53,992 bases of DNA from Xanthobacteraceae bacterium. Lineage in GTDB: Bacteria > Pseudomonadota > Alphaproteobacteria > Rhizobiales > Xanthobacteraceae. The DNA is taken from assembly GCA_022844485.1 (NCBI GenBank), contig JALHLQ010000027.1, positions 1-53,992 of the forward strand. The letters are read 5' to 3'. The position numbers were made by a program, and so were the translations under genes. Every line of letters begins with the position of its first letter. Within the stretch, counting starts at the first letter, position 1. The notes beneath the pieces are model-generated. The model was not told the DNA's origin. It worked only from the letters and a program-made list of their open reading frames with translations, and did no database searches. Of the stretch, positions 42,996 through 50,814 are shown piece after piece.

Positions 42996-43262
42996 TCAAG
43001 CCGGCTCCTCGAAAGGCGCCGGGCGAATTGGCGCGGAACGCAGCACGTCGAGCGCTTCATCGAGTTCGATGCCTGGACGCGTAATGGACACCAACCACGA
43101 TCCGAACGGCTCGGTGTCGTCGGGCGTCTCCGCTTCTTCGCGGGCGAGGCGTTCCAAGGTGTCGCGCAGATCGGCCTCCAGGCTCTTGCCATGTCGCTCG
43201 GCTCGCCGGCGAAGGAGTTCCTTGGTCGAGTCACCGACCTTGCGAATGAGGATATCGACCAT
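42996..43262 (-). CDS. FitA-like ribbon-helix-helix antitoxin, no toxin beside it
   Basis: The 88-residue protein starts MVDILIRKVGDSTKELLRRR and continues AERHGKSLEADLRDTLERLA, a ribbon-helix-helix DNA-binding unit of the FitA/VapB type; the acidic C-terminal half (DDTEPFGSWLVSITRPG) would be the toxin-binding arm. The usual PIN-domain toxin (FitB/VapC) should follow on the same strand, but the next 120 bases have no start or PIN motif and then the MBL gene ends. It is an orphan antitoxin. The start ATG at 43262 is inside the longer frame. Confidence 0.75.
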   Translation of the reverse strand: MVDILIRKVGDSTKELLRRRAERHGKSLEADLRDTLERLAREEAETPDDTEPFGSWLVSITRPGIELDEALDVLRSAPIRPAPFEEPA

Positions 43263-43408
43263 AACACACCTATCTAGCCGCAGGATATTCATGATATCGC
43301 CGTGCGGGCAATTAAGCTGGAATATTCTTGATTGAGAAGATACGGCTCGATCGTGTGCGATCAGGGTGTCAGACCCGGACGGGGATCGACTGCTGGAAGA
43401 CATGTAAA

Positions 43409-44413
43409 ATGACACAGCTGGATCGCCGGTTCTCCGTCGCCCCCATGATGGCGTGGACCGACCGGCATTGCCGCTACTTTCACCGGCTCTTGACGCGCCG
43501 CGCGCTGCTCTACACCGAGATGGTCACGACGGGCGCGGTGCTGCACGGCGACGTTGCGCGGCTCTTGGCCTTCGATCCGTTCGAGCATCCGCTCGCGGTT
43601 CAGCTTGGCGGCTCCGAGCCGAAGGCGCTTGCGCGCTCGGCGCGCATCTGCGCGGATCTAGGTTATGACGAGATCAACCTGAATGTCGGCTGCCCCTCCG
43701 ACCGCGTGCAGGACGGGCGTTTCGGCGCGTGTCTCATGGCGGAGCCGCAGCTCGTCGGCGATTGCGTCGCCGCCATGAAGGCGGCGGTGTCCGCCCCGGT
43801 GACGGTGAAGTGCCGCCTCGGCATCGACGACCAGGATCCCGAAGTGGCGCTCGAAGCGCTGACGCAGGCGGTCAAAGCTGCCGGCGCCGACGCGCTCATC
43901 GTGCATGCGCGCAAAGCTTGGCTCAACGGGCTCTCCCCGAGGGAAAACCGCGACGTGCCGCCGCTCGACTACGATCGCGTGTTTCGGCTCAAGCAGGCGC
44001 ATCCCCGTCTGCGGATCATCCTGAACGGCGGCGTCGAAACCCTGGAGGATGCGGCGCTGCATCTGCGCCGCGTCGACGGCGTGATGATGGGCCGCGCGGC
44101 CTATCAGGAGCCGTGGCGTCTGCTCGCCGTGGATCCGGTGTTGTTCGGCGCGCCTGCGCCGTTCGTCTCCGCGAGGGACGCGATCGAGGCCTTCATGCCC
44201 TATGTCGAGCGCGAATTGGCGCGCGGCGCGCGGCTGCACGCGATGACGCGGCACGTGCTGGGGCTTTTCCGCGCCGTGCCGGGGGCGCGCGCGTTCCGCC
44301 GGCATCTGGCACAAAACGCCGTGCGGCCCGGGGCGGACGCATCGGTGTTGCGCGAGGCGCTGAGTTTGGTGCTGGACACGCGCCGGCAATTGCCGCACAC
44401 CGCGGCGGCATAA
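43409..44413 (+). CDS. dusA: tRNA-dihydrouridine(20/20a) synthase DusA
   Basis: A 334-residue FMN-dependent TIM barrel. It starts MTQLDRRFSVAPMMAWTDRH; the active-site cysteine is in NVGCPSDRVQDGRFG; substrate and FMN residues are in VTVKCRLGIDD, LIVHARKAWLNGLSP and GVMMGRAAYQEPW. The VGCPSDRVQ and KAWLNGLSP segments are characteristic of DusA rather than DusB. It reduces uridine 20/20a in the tRNA D-loop. The TAA stop is 5 bases before a palindromic repeat. Confidence 0.94.
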   Translation: MTQLDRRFSVAPMMAWTDRHCRYFHRLLTRRALLYTEMVTTGAVLHGDVARLLAFDPFEHPLAVQLGGSEPKALARSARICADLGYDEINLNVGCPSDRVQDGRFGACLMAEPQLVGDCVAAMKAAVSAPVTVKCRLGIDDQDPEVALEALTQAVKAAGADALIVHARKAWLNGLSPRENRDVPPLDYDRVFRLKQAHPRLRIILNGGVETLEDAALHLRRVDGVMMGRAAYQEPWRLLAVDPVLFGAPAPFVSARDAIEAFMPYVERELARGARLHAMTRHVLGLFRAVPGARAFRRHLAQNAVRPGADASVLREALSLVLDTRRQLPHTAAA

Positions 44414-44417
44414 GTCT

Positions 44418-44494
44418 CTCGTGGTCCGATTCTCACATTCGCATCCCGTTTCGGCAGGCGATTTTGCGAATGTGAGAATCAAAGCGACCACGAG
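44418..44494. repeat. Palindromic element B-prime (ATTCTCACATTCGC type)
   Basis: The left arm (44418-44443) begins CTCGTGGTCCGATTCTCACA, and the right arm (44465-44494) is its complement with five extra bases (AAAGC side). The centre is about 21 bases. Size, asymmetric bulge and the (C)ACATTCGC inner ends match family B immediately downstream, so the two seem related. Confidence 0.8.
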
Positions 44495-44510
44495 CAGGTA
44501 TAGCTTGCCA

Positions 44511-44583
44511 GTGGAGTTTTGGATTTGACATTCGCGTTGTGAGGCCGCTGCTATGGGGGTCGCGAATGTCAAATCCACTCCAC
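44511..44583. repeat. Palindromic element family B, copy overlapping the next ORF's 5' end
   Basis: Left arm GTGGAGTTTTGGATTTGACA then TTCGCG; right arm CGCGAATGTC-AAATCCACTCCAC. The left arm has four extra T-side bases. Same element as 46517-46593 and the half copy at 38818. The longer start of the TauE-type gene (44553) would lie inside the right half. Confidence 0.85.
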
Positions 44584-44600
44584 CGGTTGGGATTCCAAAC

Positions 44601-45431
44601 GTGCTCGGCATTGAAACGGGCGAGCTGGTCGCGCTCGCCGGCGCCATCCTCGTCGGAGGCGTGTTCACGGGATTGCTGGCCGGGCTTTTCGGGGTCGGCG
44701 GCGGCGCGGTCATCGTGCCCGTGCTGTATGAAATCTTCCGCGCACTAAACGTGCCGGAAGAGGTCCGGATGCAGCTTTGCGTCGGCACCTCGCTCGCGAT
44801 CATCGCGCCCACGTCCGTGCGGGCGTTCTTTGCGCATCGCGCGAAGGGAGTCTTGCCCGTCGAGATACTGCGCGGCTGGGCGCTGCCAATCGTCGTCGGC
44901 GTGCTGATCGGCGGACTGATCGCCGCCGTCGCTCCCGCTTGGGTGTTCAAGCTCGCCTTTGCGATCATCACCGCCTTGCTGGCGGTCAAATTTCTCTTCG
45001 GCAGCGGGCACTGGCGTCTTGGCGACGAATTGCCGGGACGCGCGGGCATGTCCGCCTATGGCCTCTTCATCGGTCTCTATTCGTCGCTGATCGGCGTGGG
45101 CGGCGGCTCGCTCGCTACTATCGTGCTCACGCTCTACGGCAAGCCGATCCACACGGCGGTCGGCATTTCAACCGGCGTCGGCGTGCTCGTGTCCGTTGCC
45201 GGAACGTTCAGCTTCGTGCTCGCCGGTTTGCCGCAGCAGGCGCTGTTGCCGCCGCTGTCGCTCGGCTATGTCTCGCTCTTGGGCCTCGCGCTGATGGCTC
45301 CGATCAGCACCCTGGCCGCGCCCTACGGCGCGCGGCTGGCGCACGCCCTCTCCAAACGCAAGCTCGAGACCGCCTTCGGAATCTTTCTGCTCCTGGTCTC
45401 GCTGCGTTTTGCCGCGAGTCTTGTCGTGTAG
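44601..45431 (+). CDS. TauE/SafE-family permease
   Basis: The 276-residue (from GTG 44601) or 292-residue (from ATG 44553) product has about eight membrane helices and the two repeated glycine-rich family motifs: GLLAGLFGVGGGAVIVPVL near the start and YSSLIGVGGGSLATIVLTLYG in the middle. TauE/SafE proteins export sulfite, sulfoacetate or related anions; the substrate here is unknown. The ATG at 44553 lies within a palindromic repeat and would add a repeat-derived leader (MGVANVKSTPPVGIPN), so I prefer the GTG that begins right before the first helix. The stop TAG opens a triple repeat array. Confidence 0.85.
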   Translation: MLGIETGELVALAGAILVGGVFTGLLAGLFGVGGGAVIVPVLYEIFRALNVPEEVRMQLCVGTSLAIIAPTSVRAFFAHRAKGVLPVEILRGWALPIVVGVLIGGLIAAVAPAWVFKLAFAIITALLAVKFLFGSGHWRLGDELPGRAGMSAYGLFIGLYSSLIGVGGGSLATIVLTLYGKPIHTAVGISTGVGVLVSVAGTFSFVLAGLPQQALLPPLSLGYVSLLGLALMAPISTLAAPYGARLAHALSKRKLETAFGIFLLLVSLRFAASLVV

Positions 45432-45596
45432 CGCGTGATCCCGAAAAGTGGATGCCGGTTTTCGGACAAGATCACGCGCAAATAGAAGGCGCGTGATCCC
45501 GAAAAGTGGATGCCGGTTTTCGGACAAGATCACGCGCAAATAGAAGGCGCGTGATCCCGAAAAGTGGATGCCGGTTTTCGGACAAGATCACGCGCA
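45430..45596. repeat. Family A palindromic element, three tandem copies (58-bp period)
   Basis: Copies start GCGCGTGATC at 45431, 45489 and 45547, each 50 bp with 8-base linkers (AATAGAAG). They are identical to each other and differ from the copy at 3400-3449 by one base in GTGGATG versus GTGGATT. The first copy starts on the last base of the TauE-type gene's stop codon. Confidence 0.95.
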
Positions 45597-45608
45597 AATA
45601 AAAGGAGT

Positions 45609-46310
45609 TCACGGATAGCCGCGCAGGATCAGTTTCTCGCCGCGCACCTCCCAGCCTTGCAGGCGGTTCAAGAAACTCATTCCGAGAAGATTCGACTTCA
45701 GTTGTCCCGGCTGCGCGATCAAGGCCGGGACGGAGCGCTCGACAATGTCGCCGACCGCAATGCGGTCGAGCGTGACGGGCGCCGCCCGTGTTCGCCCGTT
45801 CGCGGTGTCCACGCTCACGGTATAGGACAGCACCTCCAGCGGCAGGCCCGCCGCTTTCGCGGCCTCTTGCGTCAGCACCACCGCGCTGGCGCCGGTGTCG
45901 AGGATCATCGGCACGGGTGCGCCGTTGACCAGCGTCGCGACGCGGAATTCGCCCGCGCGTCCGCGCGCGATCTCGACGCTCCGCCCCCGCGCGGCGCCGT
46001 AACCGGGCATCAGCTCCGCCAGCACGCGCTCGCCGGCGCTCTTCAATTCGTATCGATACGTGTAGCCGACCGCAAGAATGGCGGCGGCGACGATCCAGAA
46101 CAGCGCGGCCTCGAGCGCCTCCGACAAGCGCCGGCGAAAGATCACCACGATCCCGCTGCCGATGAAGAGGAGCAGCGAGACCAGGAAAACCAGGGAAGCG
46201 AATTCCCCCGTGCTGACCGGCCCGACCGTGCCCGCTTCATGCCGGACCACGAGCACGATGACTGCGCCGACGATGCCGAAGATCAGGATCCAAAGCAGTC
46301 GGCTGGTCAC
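45609..46310 (-). CDS. Membrane-anchored retropepsin-like aspartic protease
   Basis: A 233-residue protein with three N-terminal membrane helices (about 5-22, 38-56 and 68-86) and a C-terminal retropepsin-type domain: LVNGAPVPMILDTGASAVV with catalytic Asp138, then GLPLEVLSYTVSVDTANG and the end LLGMSFLNRLQGWEVRGEKL. This is the TIGR02281-like clan AA family of Rhizobiales, which dimerises to form one active site. Natural substrate is unknown. It is followed on the same strand by no gene; the DUF1289 gene precedes it by 7 bp, forming a small operon. Confidence 0.88.
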   Translation of the reverse strand: MTSRLLWILIFGIVGAVIVLVVRHEAGTVGPVSTGEFASLVFLVSLLLFIGSGIVVIFRRRLSEALEAALFWIVAAAILAVGYTYRYELKSAGERVLAELMPGYGAARGRSVEIARGRAGEFRVATLVNGAPVPMILDTGASAVVLTQEAAKAAGLPLEVLSYTVSVDTANGRTRAAPVTLDRIAVGDIVERSVPALIAQPGQLKSNLLGMSFLNRLQGWEVRGEKLILRGYP

Positions 46311-46317
46311 GGCGGCC

Positions 46318-46515
46318 TTACGCTCCTTCGTTCGCAGGGCGCGCCGGCACGCGCGCGAGCCGCCCCGGCAATTCCTCCATGATTCGCCGGCGCGTTTCGT
46401 CCGAATACCGGGTCCAATCCCCGATTTCCGTCAGCGTGCGTCCGCAGCCGATGCACAGTCCGGCGGCGGGGTCGACCGTGCAGACTTTGACGCAGGGGGT
46501 CTCGATCGCTGCCAT
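46318..46515 (-). CDS. DUF1289 protein
   Basis: A 65-residue protein, MAAIETPCVKVCTVDPAAGL then CIGCGRTLTEIGDWTRYSDE. The cysteine pattern CxxxC...CxGCxRTLxEI is the DUF1289 signature, thought to bind Fe-S or zinc; function unknown. It starts 1 bp from a family B palindrome, so its promoter or leader would have to read through that element. Probably co-transcribed with the aspartic protease. Confidence 0.88.
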   Translation of the reverse strand: MAAIETPCVKVCTVDPAAGLCIGCGRTLTEIGDWTRYSDETRRRIMEELPGRLARVPARPANEGA

Positions 46516-46516
46516 T

Positions 46517-46593
46517 CTAGTGGAGTGGATTTGACATTCGCTACCATCTAGCAGCGGGCTCACAAGCGAATGTCAAATCCAAAACTCCACTAG
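46517..46593. repeat. Palindromic element family B, complete copy
   Basis: CTAGTGGAGTGGATTTGACA then TTCGCT on the left, and AGCGAATGTC...CTCCACTAG on the right; the right arm carries four extra bases (AAAA region). The terminal CTA at 46590-46592 is the complement of the cobS stop codon TAG, and the other end sits 2 bases from the DUF1289 start codon. Confidence 0.88.
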
Positions 46594-47375
46594 CGCGCGG
46601 TGAAAATAAACACGGCCGCAAGGAAGGCAATCTCCGCGCATTGTTGTGTCGCACCGGCGACGTCCCCGGTCTGTCCGCCAAACAACCGCTCGGCGCCGCG
46701 CGTCATGGCGGCGGCAATGGCCGCGCTCGCCACAACGGCCATGATGGCCGGGAAAAGTCCGGCCGTGGGCGTCAGCGCGAGCCCGGCGATCACGGCGGCG
46801 AGAATGCCCGCGATGACGAAATCCTCGACCTCCGGCCGTCCCGCGGCGAAGGCCGATCCGCTCGGGCGCGCCGGCGGCAATTGCATCGCAAGCCAAAGTG
46901 CCGCCGTGCGCGAACACGCCGCCGAGGCGATCAAGGCCGCTGCAGCGACGGCGATCGAATCCTGCGTCAGCTCGGCCACCAGAACGATGCGCAACAGCAG
47001 CGCGAGCACCACCGCCATCGTGCCATAGGTCCCGATGCGGCTGTCGGTCATGATCTCCAATCGCCGCTCCGGCGTCGCCCCGCCGAGACTGTCGGCGGTG
47101 TCGGCAAGCCCGTCTTCGTGGAACGCGCCGGTCACCGCGACCAGGACGGCGACGGCGATGATCGCGGACGCCAGTTCACCGAACCCGAGGCGCGCTGCAA
47201 ACAGCAGCGCGACGGCGGCGATCAGGCCGATGACCGCGGCGCCGAGGGGGACCACCCGGGCGATGCGCGCAAATTCAGGCGCGCCATAGGGCTCGGCCTC
47301 TCCGGGGACCGGAGGGACCGGGAGGCGTGAGTAGAATCGCAGCATGCGCGCCAGATCGATCAGAATTCCGCTCAT
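46590..47375 (-). CDS. cobS: Adenosylcobinamide-GDP ribazoletransferase CobS (CobV)
   Basis: The 261-residue membrane enzyme starts MSGILIDLARMLRFYSRLPV. It joins adenosylcobinamide-GDP to alpha-ribazole, the last main step of cobalamin assembly. The active-site motif HEDGLADTADSLGGATPER followed by MTDSRIGTYG is intact, and 6-7 membrane helices follow. I chose the ATG at 47375; another ATG at 47405 is possible. It is divergent from cobT, the gene that makes its substrate. The stop codon lies in the palindromic element. Confidence 0.93.
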   Translation of the reverse strand: MSGILIDLARMLRFYSRLPVPPVPGEAEPYGAPEFARIARVVPLGAAVIGLIAAVALLFAARLGFGELASAIIAVAVLVAVTGAFHEDGLADTADSLGGATPERRLEIMTDSRIGTYGTMAVVLALLLRIVLVAELTQDSIAVAAAALIASAACSRTAALWLAMQLPPARPSGSAFAAGRPEVEDFVIAGILAAVIAGLALTPTAGLFPAIMAVVASAAIAAAMTRGAERLFGGQTGDVAGATQQCAEIAFLAAVFIFTAR

Positions 47376-47436
47376 GAGCGCTGCCCGGGGTCCCTTGTCG
47401 ATCACCGCCCGACGCTATAGGTCCTGCTGCTTCTAG

Positions 47437-47486
47437 CAAAGGGCCGTGAGTCGCCCGAGAACAAAGGGCCGTGAGTCGCCCGAGAA
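47437..47486. repeat. 25-bp tandem duplication in the cobS-cobT intergenic region
   Basis: Bases 47437-47461 (starting CAAAGGGCCGTGAGTCGC) are exactly repeated at 47462-47486. The duplication ends 19 bases before the cobT start. I searched this intergenic region for a cobalamin riboswitch and see none; it is too short. Confidence 0.85.
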
Positions 47487-47505
47487 CAATGTACCTGGAG
47501 CGTTC

Positions 47506-48537
47506 ATGGCCGTAGCCGAGACGGACCGTCCTTTCGACGATATCCGCCGCCTTTTCACGCTGTTGCCCGGCCCCGATGAAGCGGCGCGCGACGAGGTGCG
47601 CGCGCGCGAGGCGGAGCTGATCAAGCCGCGCGGCGCGCTCGGCCGTCTCGAAGAGATCAGCGAATGGCTGGCCGCCTGGCAGGCGAAATCGCCGCCGACC
47701 GTGGATCGGCCACGCGTCGCCGTGTTCGTGTCCAGTCACGGCGTCGCGGCGCGCGGCGTCTCGGCCTATCCGCCGAGCGTCACGAAGCAGATGCTCGAGC
47801 CGCTGATGAACGGGAAGGCGGCGGTCAACCAGATCTGCAAGGCTTTCGATCTCGGCCTCAGCGTTCTCGATCTCGCCGTCGATATCCCCACCGCCGACAT
47901 GACCGAAGCTCCGGCGATGGACGAGCGCACATGCACGGGCACCATGGCCTTCGGCATGGAAGCCGTCGCCGGCGGGATCGATCTCCTCTGTCTTGGCGAG
48001 ATGGGGATCGGCAATACGACGGTTGCGGCGGCGATCTTCCACGCCCTTTGGGGCGAGCGTGCGGAAGATTGGGTCGGCCCCGGCACCGGCCTCGACGCGG
48101 CCGGTGTTGCGCACAAGGCGGCGGTGGTCGCCGAGGCCGTCTCCTTTCATCGCGCGCATCTCGACAATCCGCTCAGCGTGTTGCGCCGCCTCGGCGGCCG
48201 CGACGTCGCCGCCATGGCCGGCGCGATCCTGGCCGCCCGGCTGCAGCGGGTGCCGGTGCTTCTCGACGGTTTCGTCGTCACCGCGGCGGCCGCCGTGCTG
48301 CATGCGCTCGATCCGCGCTCCATCGAGCATTGCCGCGCCGCGCACCGCTCGGCGGAGCCCGCGCATGCGAAAGCCTTGTCGCGCCTCGGACTAAAACCCT
48401 TGCTCGATCTTGACATGCGGCTCGGGGAAGGCACCGGCGCGGCGCTTGCCGTTTCGCTCGCGAAAGCCGCCGTGGCCTGCCATGCCGGCATGGCGACCTT
48501 CGCGCAGGCCGGCGTCGAAGGCCGGAGCGGCCCCTGA
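47506..48537 (+). CDS. cobT: Nicotinate-nucleotide--dimethylbenzimidazole phosphoribosyltransferase CobT (CobU)
   Basis: A 343-residue enzyme that makes alpha-ribazole phosphate for the lower ligand of cobalamin. Family motifs are intact: AELIKPRGALGRLEEIS, LGEMGIGNTTVAAA, VLLDGFVVTAAA and the C-terminal MRLGEGTGAAL whose Glu is the catalytic base. CTGGAG precedes the ATG at 47506. It is divergent from cobS; the promoter region includes a 25-bp tandem duplication. Confidence 0.94.
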   Translation: MAVAETDRPFDDIRRLFTLLPGPDEAARDEVRAREAELIKPRGALGRLEEISEWLAAWQAKSPPTVDRPRVAVFVSSHGVAARGVSAYPPSVTKQMLEPLMNGKAAVNQICKAFDLGLSVLDLAVDIPTADMTEAPAMDERTCTGTMAFGMEAVAGGIDLLCLGEMGIGNTTVAAAIFHALWGERAEDWVGPGTGLDAAGVAHKAAVVAEAVSFHRAHLDNPLSVLRRLGGRDVAAMAGAILAARLQRVPVLLDGFVVTAAAAVLHALDPRSIEHCRAAHRSAEPAHAKALSRLGLKPLLDLDMRLGEGTGAALAVSLAKAAVACHAGMATFAQAGVEGRSGP

Positions 48538-48540
48538 TTC

Positions 48541-50028
48541 TTACGCGCTCGAGCGCAGCCTGGTGGCTGCCGGGTATGGCTGGATCGGCGGCGCGTCCAA
48601 AGGCGCAAGCGGAGCCATGACGCGCTCCGGCGGAAACGTCACCACGACCTCGGTCCCTTCGCGCAACTTCGAGCGGAGCGTAAACGTGCCATTGTGAAGG
48701 TCGGTGAGGTTCTTGGCGATCGGCAGGCCGAGCCCGGTGCCCTGCTCGGCGGACTTGATGGCATTGCTGCCCTGGCCGAATGACGACAGCACGACCGGAA
48801 TCTCGTCTTCCGGAATGCCCGGACCGGAATCGCGCACGCTGATGTATTGCCCGCCGGAAGCCGTCCAGCCGACCTTGAGCCAGATTTCGCCGCCTTGCGG
48901 CGTGAACTTGATCGCGTTCGACAGGAGATTGAGGCAGATCTGGCGAATGGCGCGCTCGTCGCCCCAGATGCGGGGCAGGAGCGGCTCGAAGGCTTCATGA
49001 ATGCGCAAGCCGCGGTTCTGCGCGCGCAGCTTCACCAGATGGTGGCATTCCTGCACGGCGTCGGGCAGCGACACCGCTTCTTCGTTGAGCTCGTAGCGTC
49101 CGGCTTCGATGCGCGACAGGTCGAGAATCTCGTTGATCAGATTGAGAAGATGCACGCCGGACTCGTGAATGTCGCTCGCATATTCCTTGTAGACCGGCAC
49201 GGCGTGCTGGCCGAAAATCTCGCTCTTCATCACCTCCGAGAAGCCGAGAATGGCGTTCAGCGGCGTGCGCAGCTCGTGGCTCATCTGCGCGAGAAAGCGG
49301 GATTTGGCGATGTTGGCTGCTTCCGCGCGCCGTCGCGCTTCATCCGACACCGCCGTCGCCTGCTCGAGCTCGCCGATCAGCGCGTCCTTCTCCGCCCGCG
49401 CCACGAGCGTCGCCAGCGTCGTCGAATAGAGCCGGTGCGCCAACATGGCGAAGTATCCTTGCGCGGTCACCACCATGCCGGCGAGCATGTAGCCCTGCAT
49501 GTCCCCCTGCAGCGCGAAGTGGAAGGCGACCGCGACGGTGACCGGCGCGGTGCCCGCGAGCATGGCCGCCGGCAGGCTCGAGGCCAGCATGCTGCCCACC
49601 GCCACGACCAGCAGCATCACGAACACCATGAACGTGCTCGATCCGGGATCGCTGCGGATGACGTAGACGACCGTTCCCATCCAGGCGAGACCGAAGAGCA
49701 GATCGAGCAGCACGAAGCGTGTCCACCATGTCGTGACGCGCGTCGCGCTGTGCGACTCTGACCGGAAGCGCTTGCACGCGCCGACGACCACGCCGTGAAT
49801 GACGACGAGCACGGTGGTCGCAATCGCCGCACGGATCGGGCCCAGCCACAGCCCCGACAGGAATCCGATGGTGAGGATGAGCGCGACGACGGCGGGAGAG
49901 GCGGAAATCCGGTTTTGACAGAACTGGCTGAGCAGTTCGGAGTCGAATTGCGGGCGCGTGCCCGTGGTCGAGGTGAGGCGATCCCGCGCTTCACGCACCC
50001 GGTCGGATGTCCGGCGGCGCTGCGGCAT
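48541..50028 (-). CDS. Membrane sensor histidine kinase (PleC/PdhS-like)
   Basis: The 495-residue kinase has about six membrane helices between residues 45 and 195 (VVALILTIGFLSGLWLG; FVLLDLLFGLAWMGTVVYV; VFVMLLVVAVGSMLASS), a coiled linker (ALIGELEQATAVSDEARRRA), the H-box FLAQMSHELRTPLNAILGFS, the N-box NLLSNAIKFTPQGG and G-boxes DSGPGIPEDE and GTGLGLPIAK. No periplasmic sensory domain is evident, so sensing is probably within the membrane. It is close in sequence style to the kinase at 30482. The start may also be a GTG at 50070. No regulator gene adjoins. It ends 3 bp from the cobT stop. Confidence 0.87.
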   Translation of the reverse strand: MPQRRRTSDRVREARDRLTSTTGTRPQFDSELLSQFCQNRISASPAVVALILTIGFLSGLWLGPIRAAIATTVLVVIHGVVVGACKRFRSESHSATRVTTWWTRFVLLDLLFGLAWMGTVVYVIRSDPGSSTFMVFVMLLVVAVGSMLASSLPAAMLAGTAPVTVAVAFHFALQGDMQGYMLAGMVVTAQGYFAMLAHRLYSTTLATLVARAEKDALIGELEQATAVSDEARRRAEAANIAKSRFLAQMSHELRTPLNAILGFSEVMKSEIFGQHAVPVYKEYASDIHESGVHLLNLINEILDLSRIEAGRYELNEEAVSLPDAVQECHHLVKLRAQNRGLRIHEAFEPLLPRIWGDERAIRQICLNLLSNAIKFTPQGGEIWLKVGWTASGGQYISVRDSGPGIPEDEIPVVLSSFGQGSNAIKSAEQGTGLGLPIAKNLTDLHNGTFTLRSKLREGTEVVVTFPPERVMAPLAPLDAPPIQPYPAATRLRSSA

Positions 50029-50249
50029 TCGACGGTCTTCGGCAGACGAACGCGTACGCTCTACGCTCACAGCGGCAACATCTCGGTCGGGATTCCGGCT
50101 CGCGCCCCGGTCCCGACAGACGTGCAGAGTTCGGGTTTGGGGCGCTGGCCGCCATTATCTGCTCGTAAACCTTAAGAGCCCGCTGAATTATGTGGTTAAC
50201 AGCCGGTTAAAGGCGGCCGCCTCGGGGACGATTGTGCGAAAATTCCACC

Positions 50250-50744
50250 ATGACTCGCCGGGTCCGTTCGCTCCTGCTGCTGGTCCTGTTTGCCGGGCTC
50301 AGCGCGCTCGCCTTTCTGTTTGATCGCCGGCTTCCGGATGTGGCCGGCCACGCGCGGGCCATCGATGGCGACAGCCTGAGGATCGGCGACGCCGAGATCC
50401 GGCTCTACGGCATCGATGCGCCGGAGCATCGCCAAACCTGCCTGCGGGCGGGCGAGCCGTGGTCCTGCGGAGCGCAGGCGACGCGCGCGCTGCAGGTGGC
50501 CCTGGCCGGGAAGAACATTGTGTGCCGCCCGCGGGAGAGGGATCGCTACGACCGGTTCGTCGCGGTCTGCGAGGCCGACGGCGAGGATCTCGCCGCGCTC
50601 ATGGTGCGGCAAGGCCATGCCATCGCCCATGGTGCCTACAACGCCGAGGAGCGCGAAGCGCGCGACGCACGCCGGGGGCTTTGGTCGTCGTCCTTTGAGA
50701 ATCCATCGGCATGGCGGGCCCGCCACCCACGGCCTCTGTCCTGA
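50250..50744 (+). CDS. Thermonuclease-family (SNase-like) protein
   Basis: A 164-residue exported or membrane-anchored protein: MTRRVRSLLLLVLFAGLSAL is a signal/anchor. The OB-fold nuclease domain follows with AIDGDSLRIGDAEIRLYGID, APEHRQTC, and RPRERDRYDRFVAVCEADG, which contain the Asp, Arg and Glu positions of the staphylococcal nuclease active site. Members degrade DNA or RNA in a Ca2+-dependent way. Four cysteines might form disulfides, fitting a periplasmic location. Start ATG at 50250. Confidence 0.87.
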   Translation: MTRRVRSLLLLVLFAGLSALAFLFDRRLPDVAGHARAIDGDSLRIGDAEIRLYGIDAPEHRQTCLRAGEPWSCGAQATRALQVALAGKNIVCRPRERDRYDRFVAVCEADGEDLAALMVRQGHAIAHGAYNAEEREARDARRGLWSSSFENPSAWRARHPRPLS

Positions 50745-50814
50745 GCGCTCCTTGACCTTGCCGAGCCCCGCGTGGTCGATTGATTGGCCCGACGGAGCAG
50801 GGAAGGGCAGCAGA

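Noticed and set aside
47376..47505. Cobalamin riboswitch between cobS and cobT
   Set aside because: The region is about 130 bp, has no B12-box-like sequence and is partly a simple 25-bp duplication.
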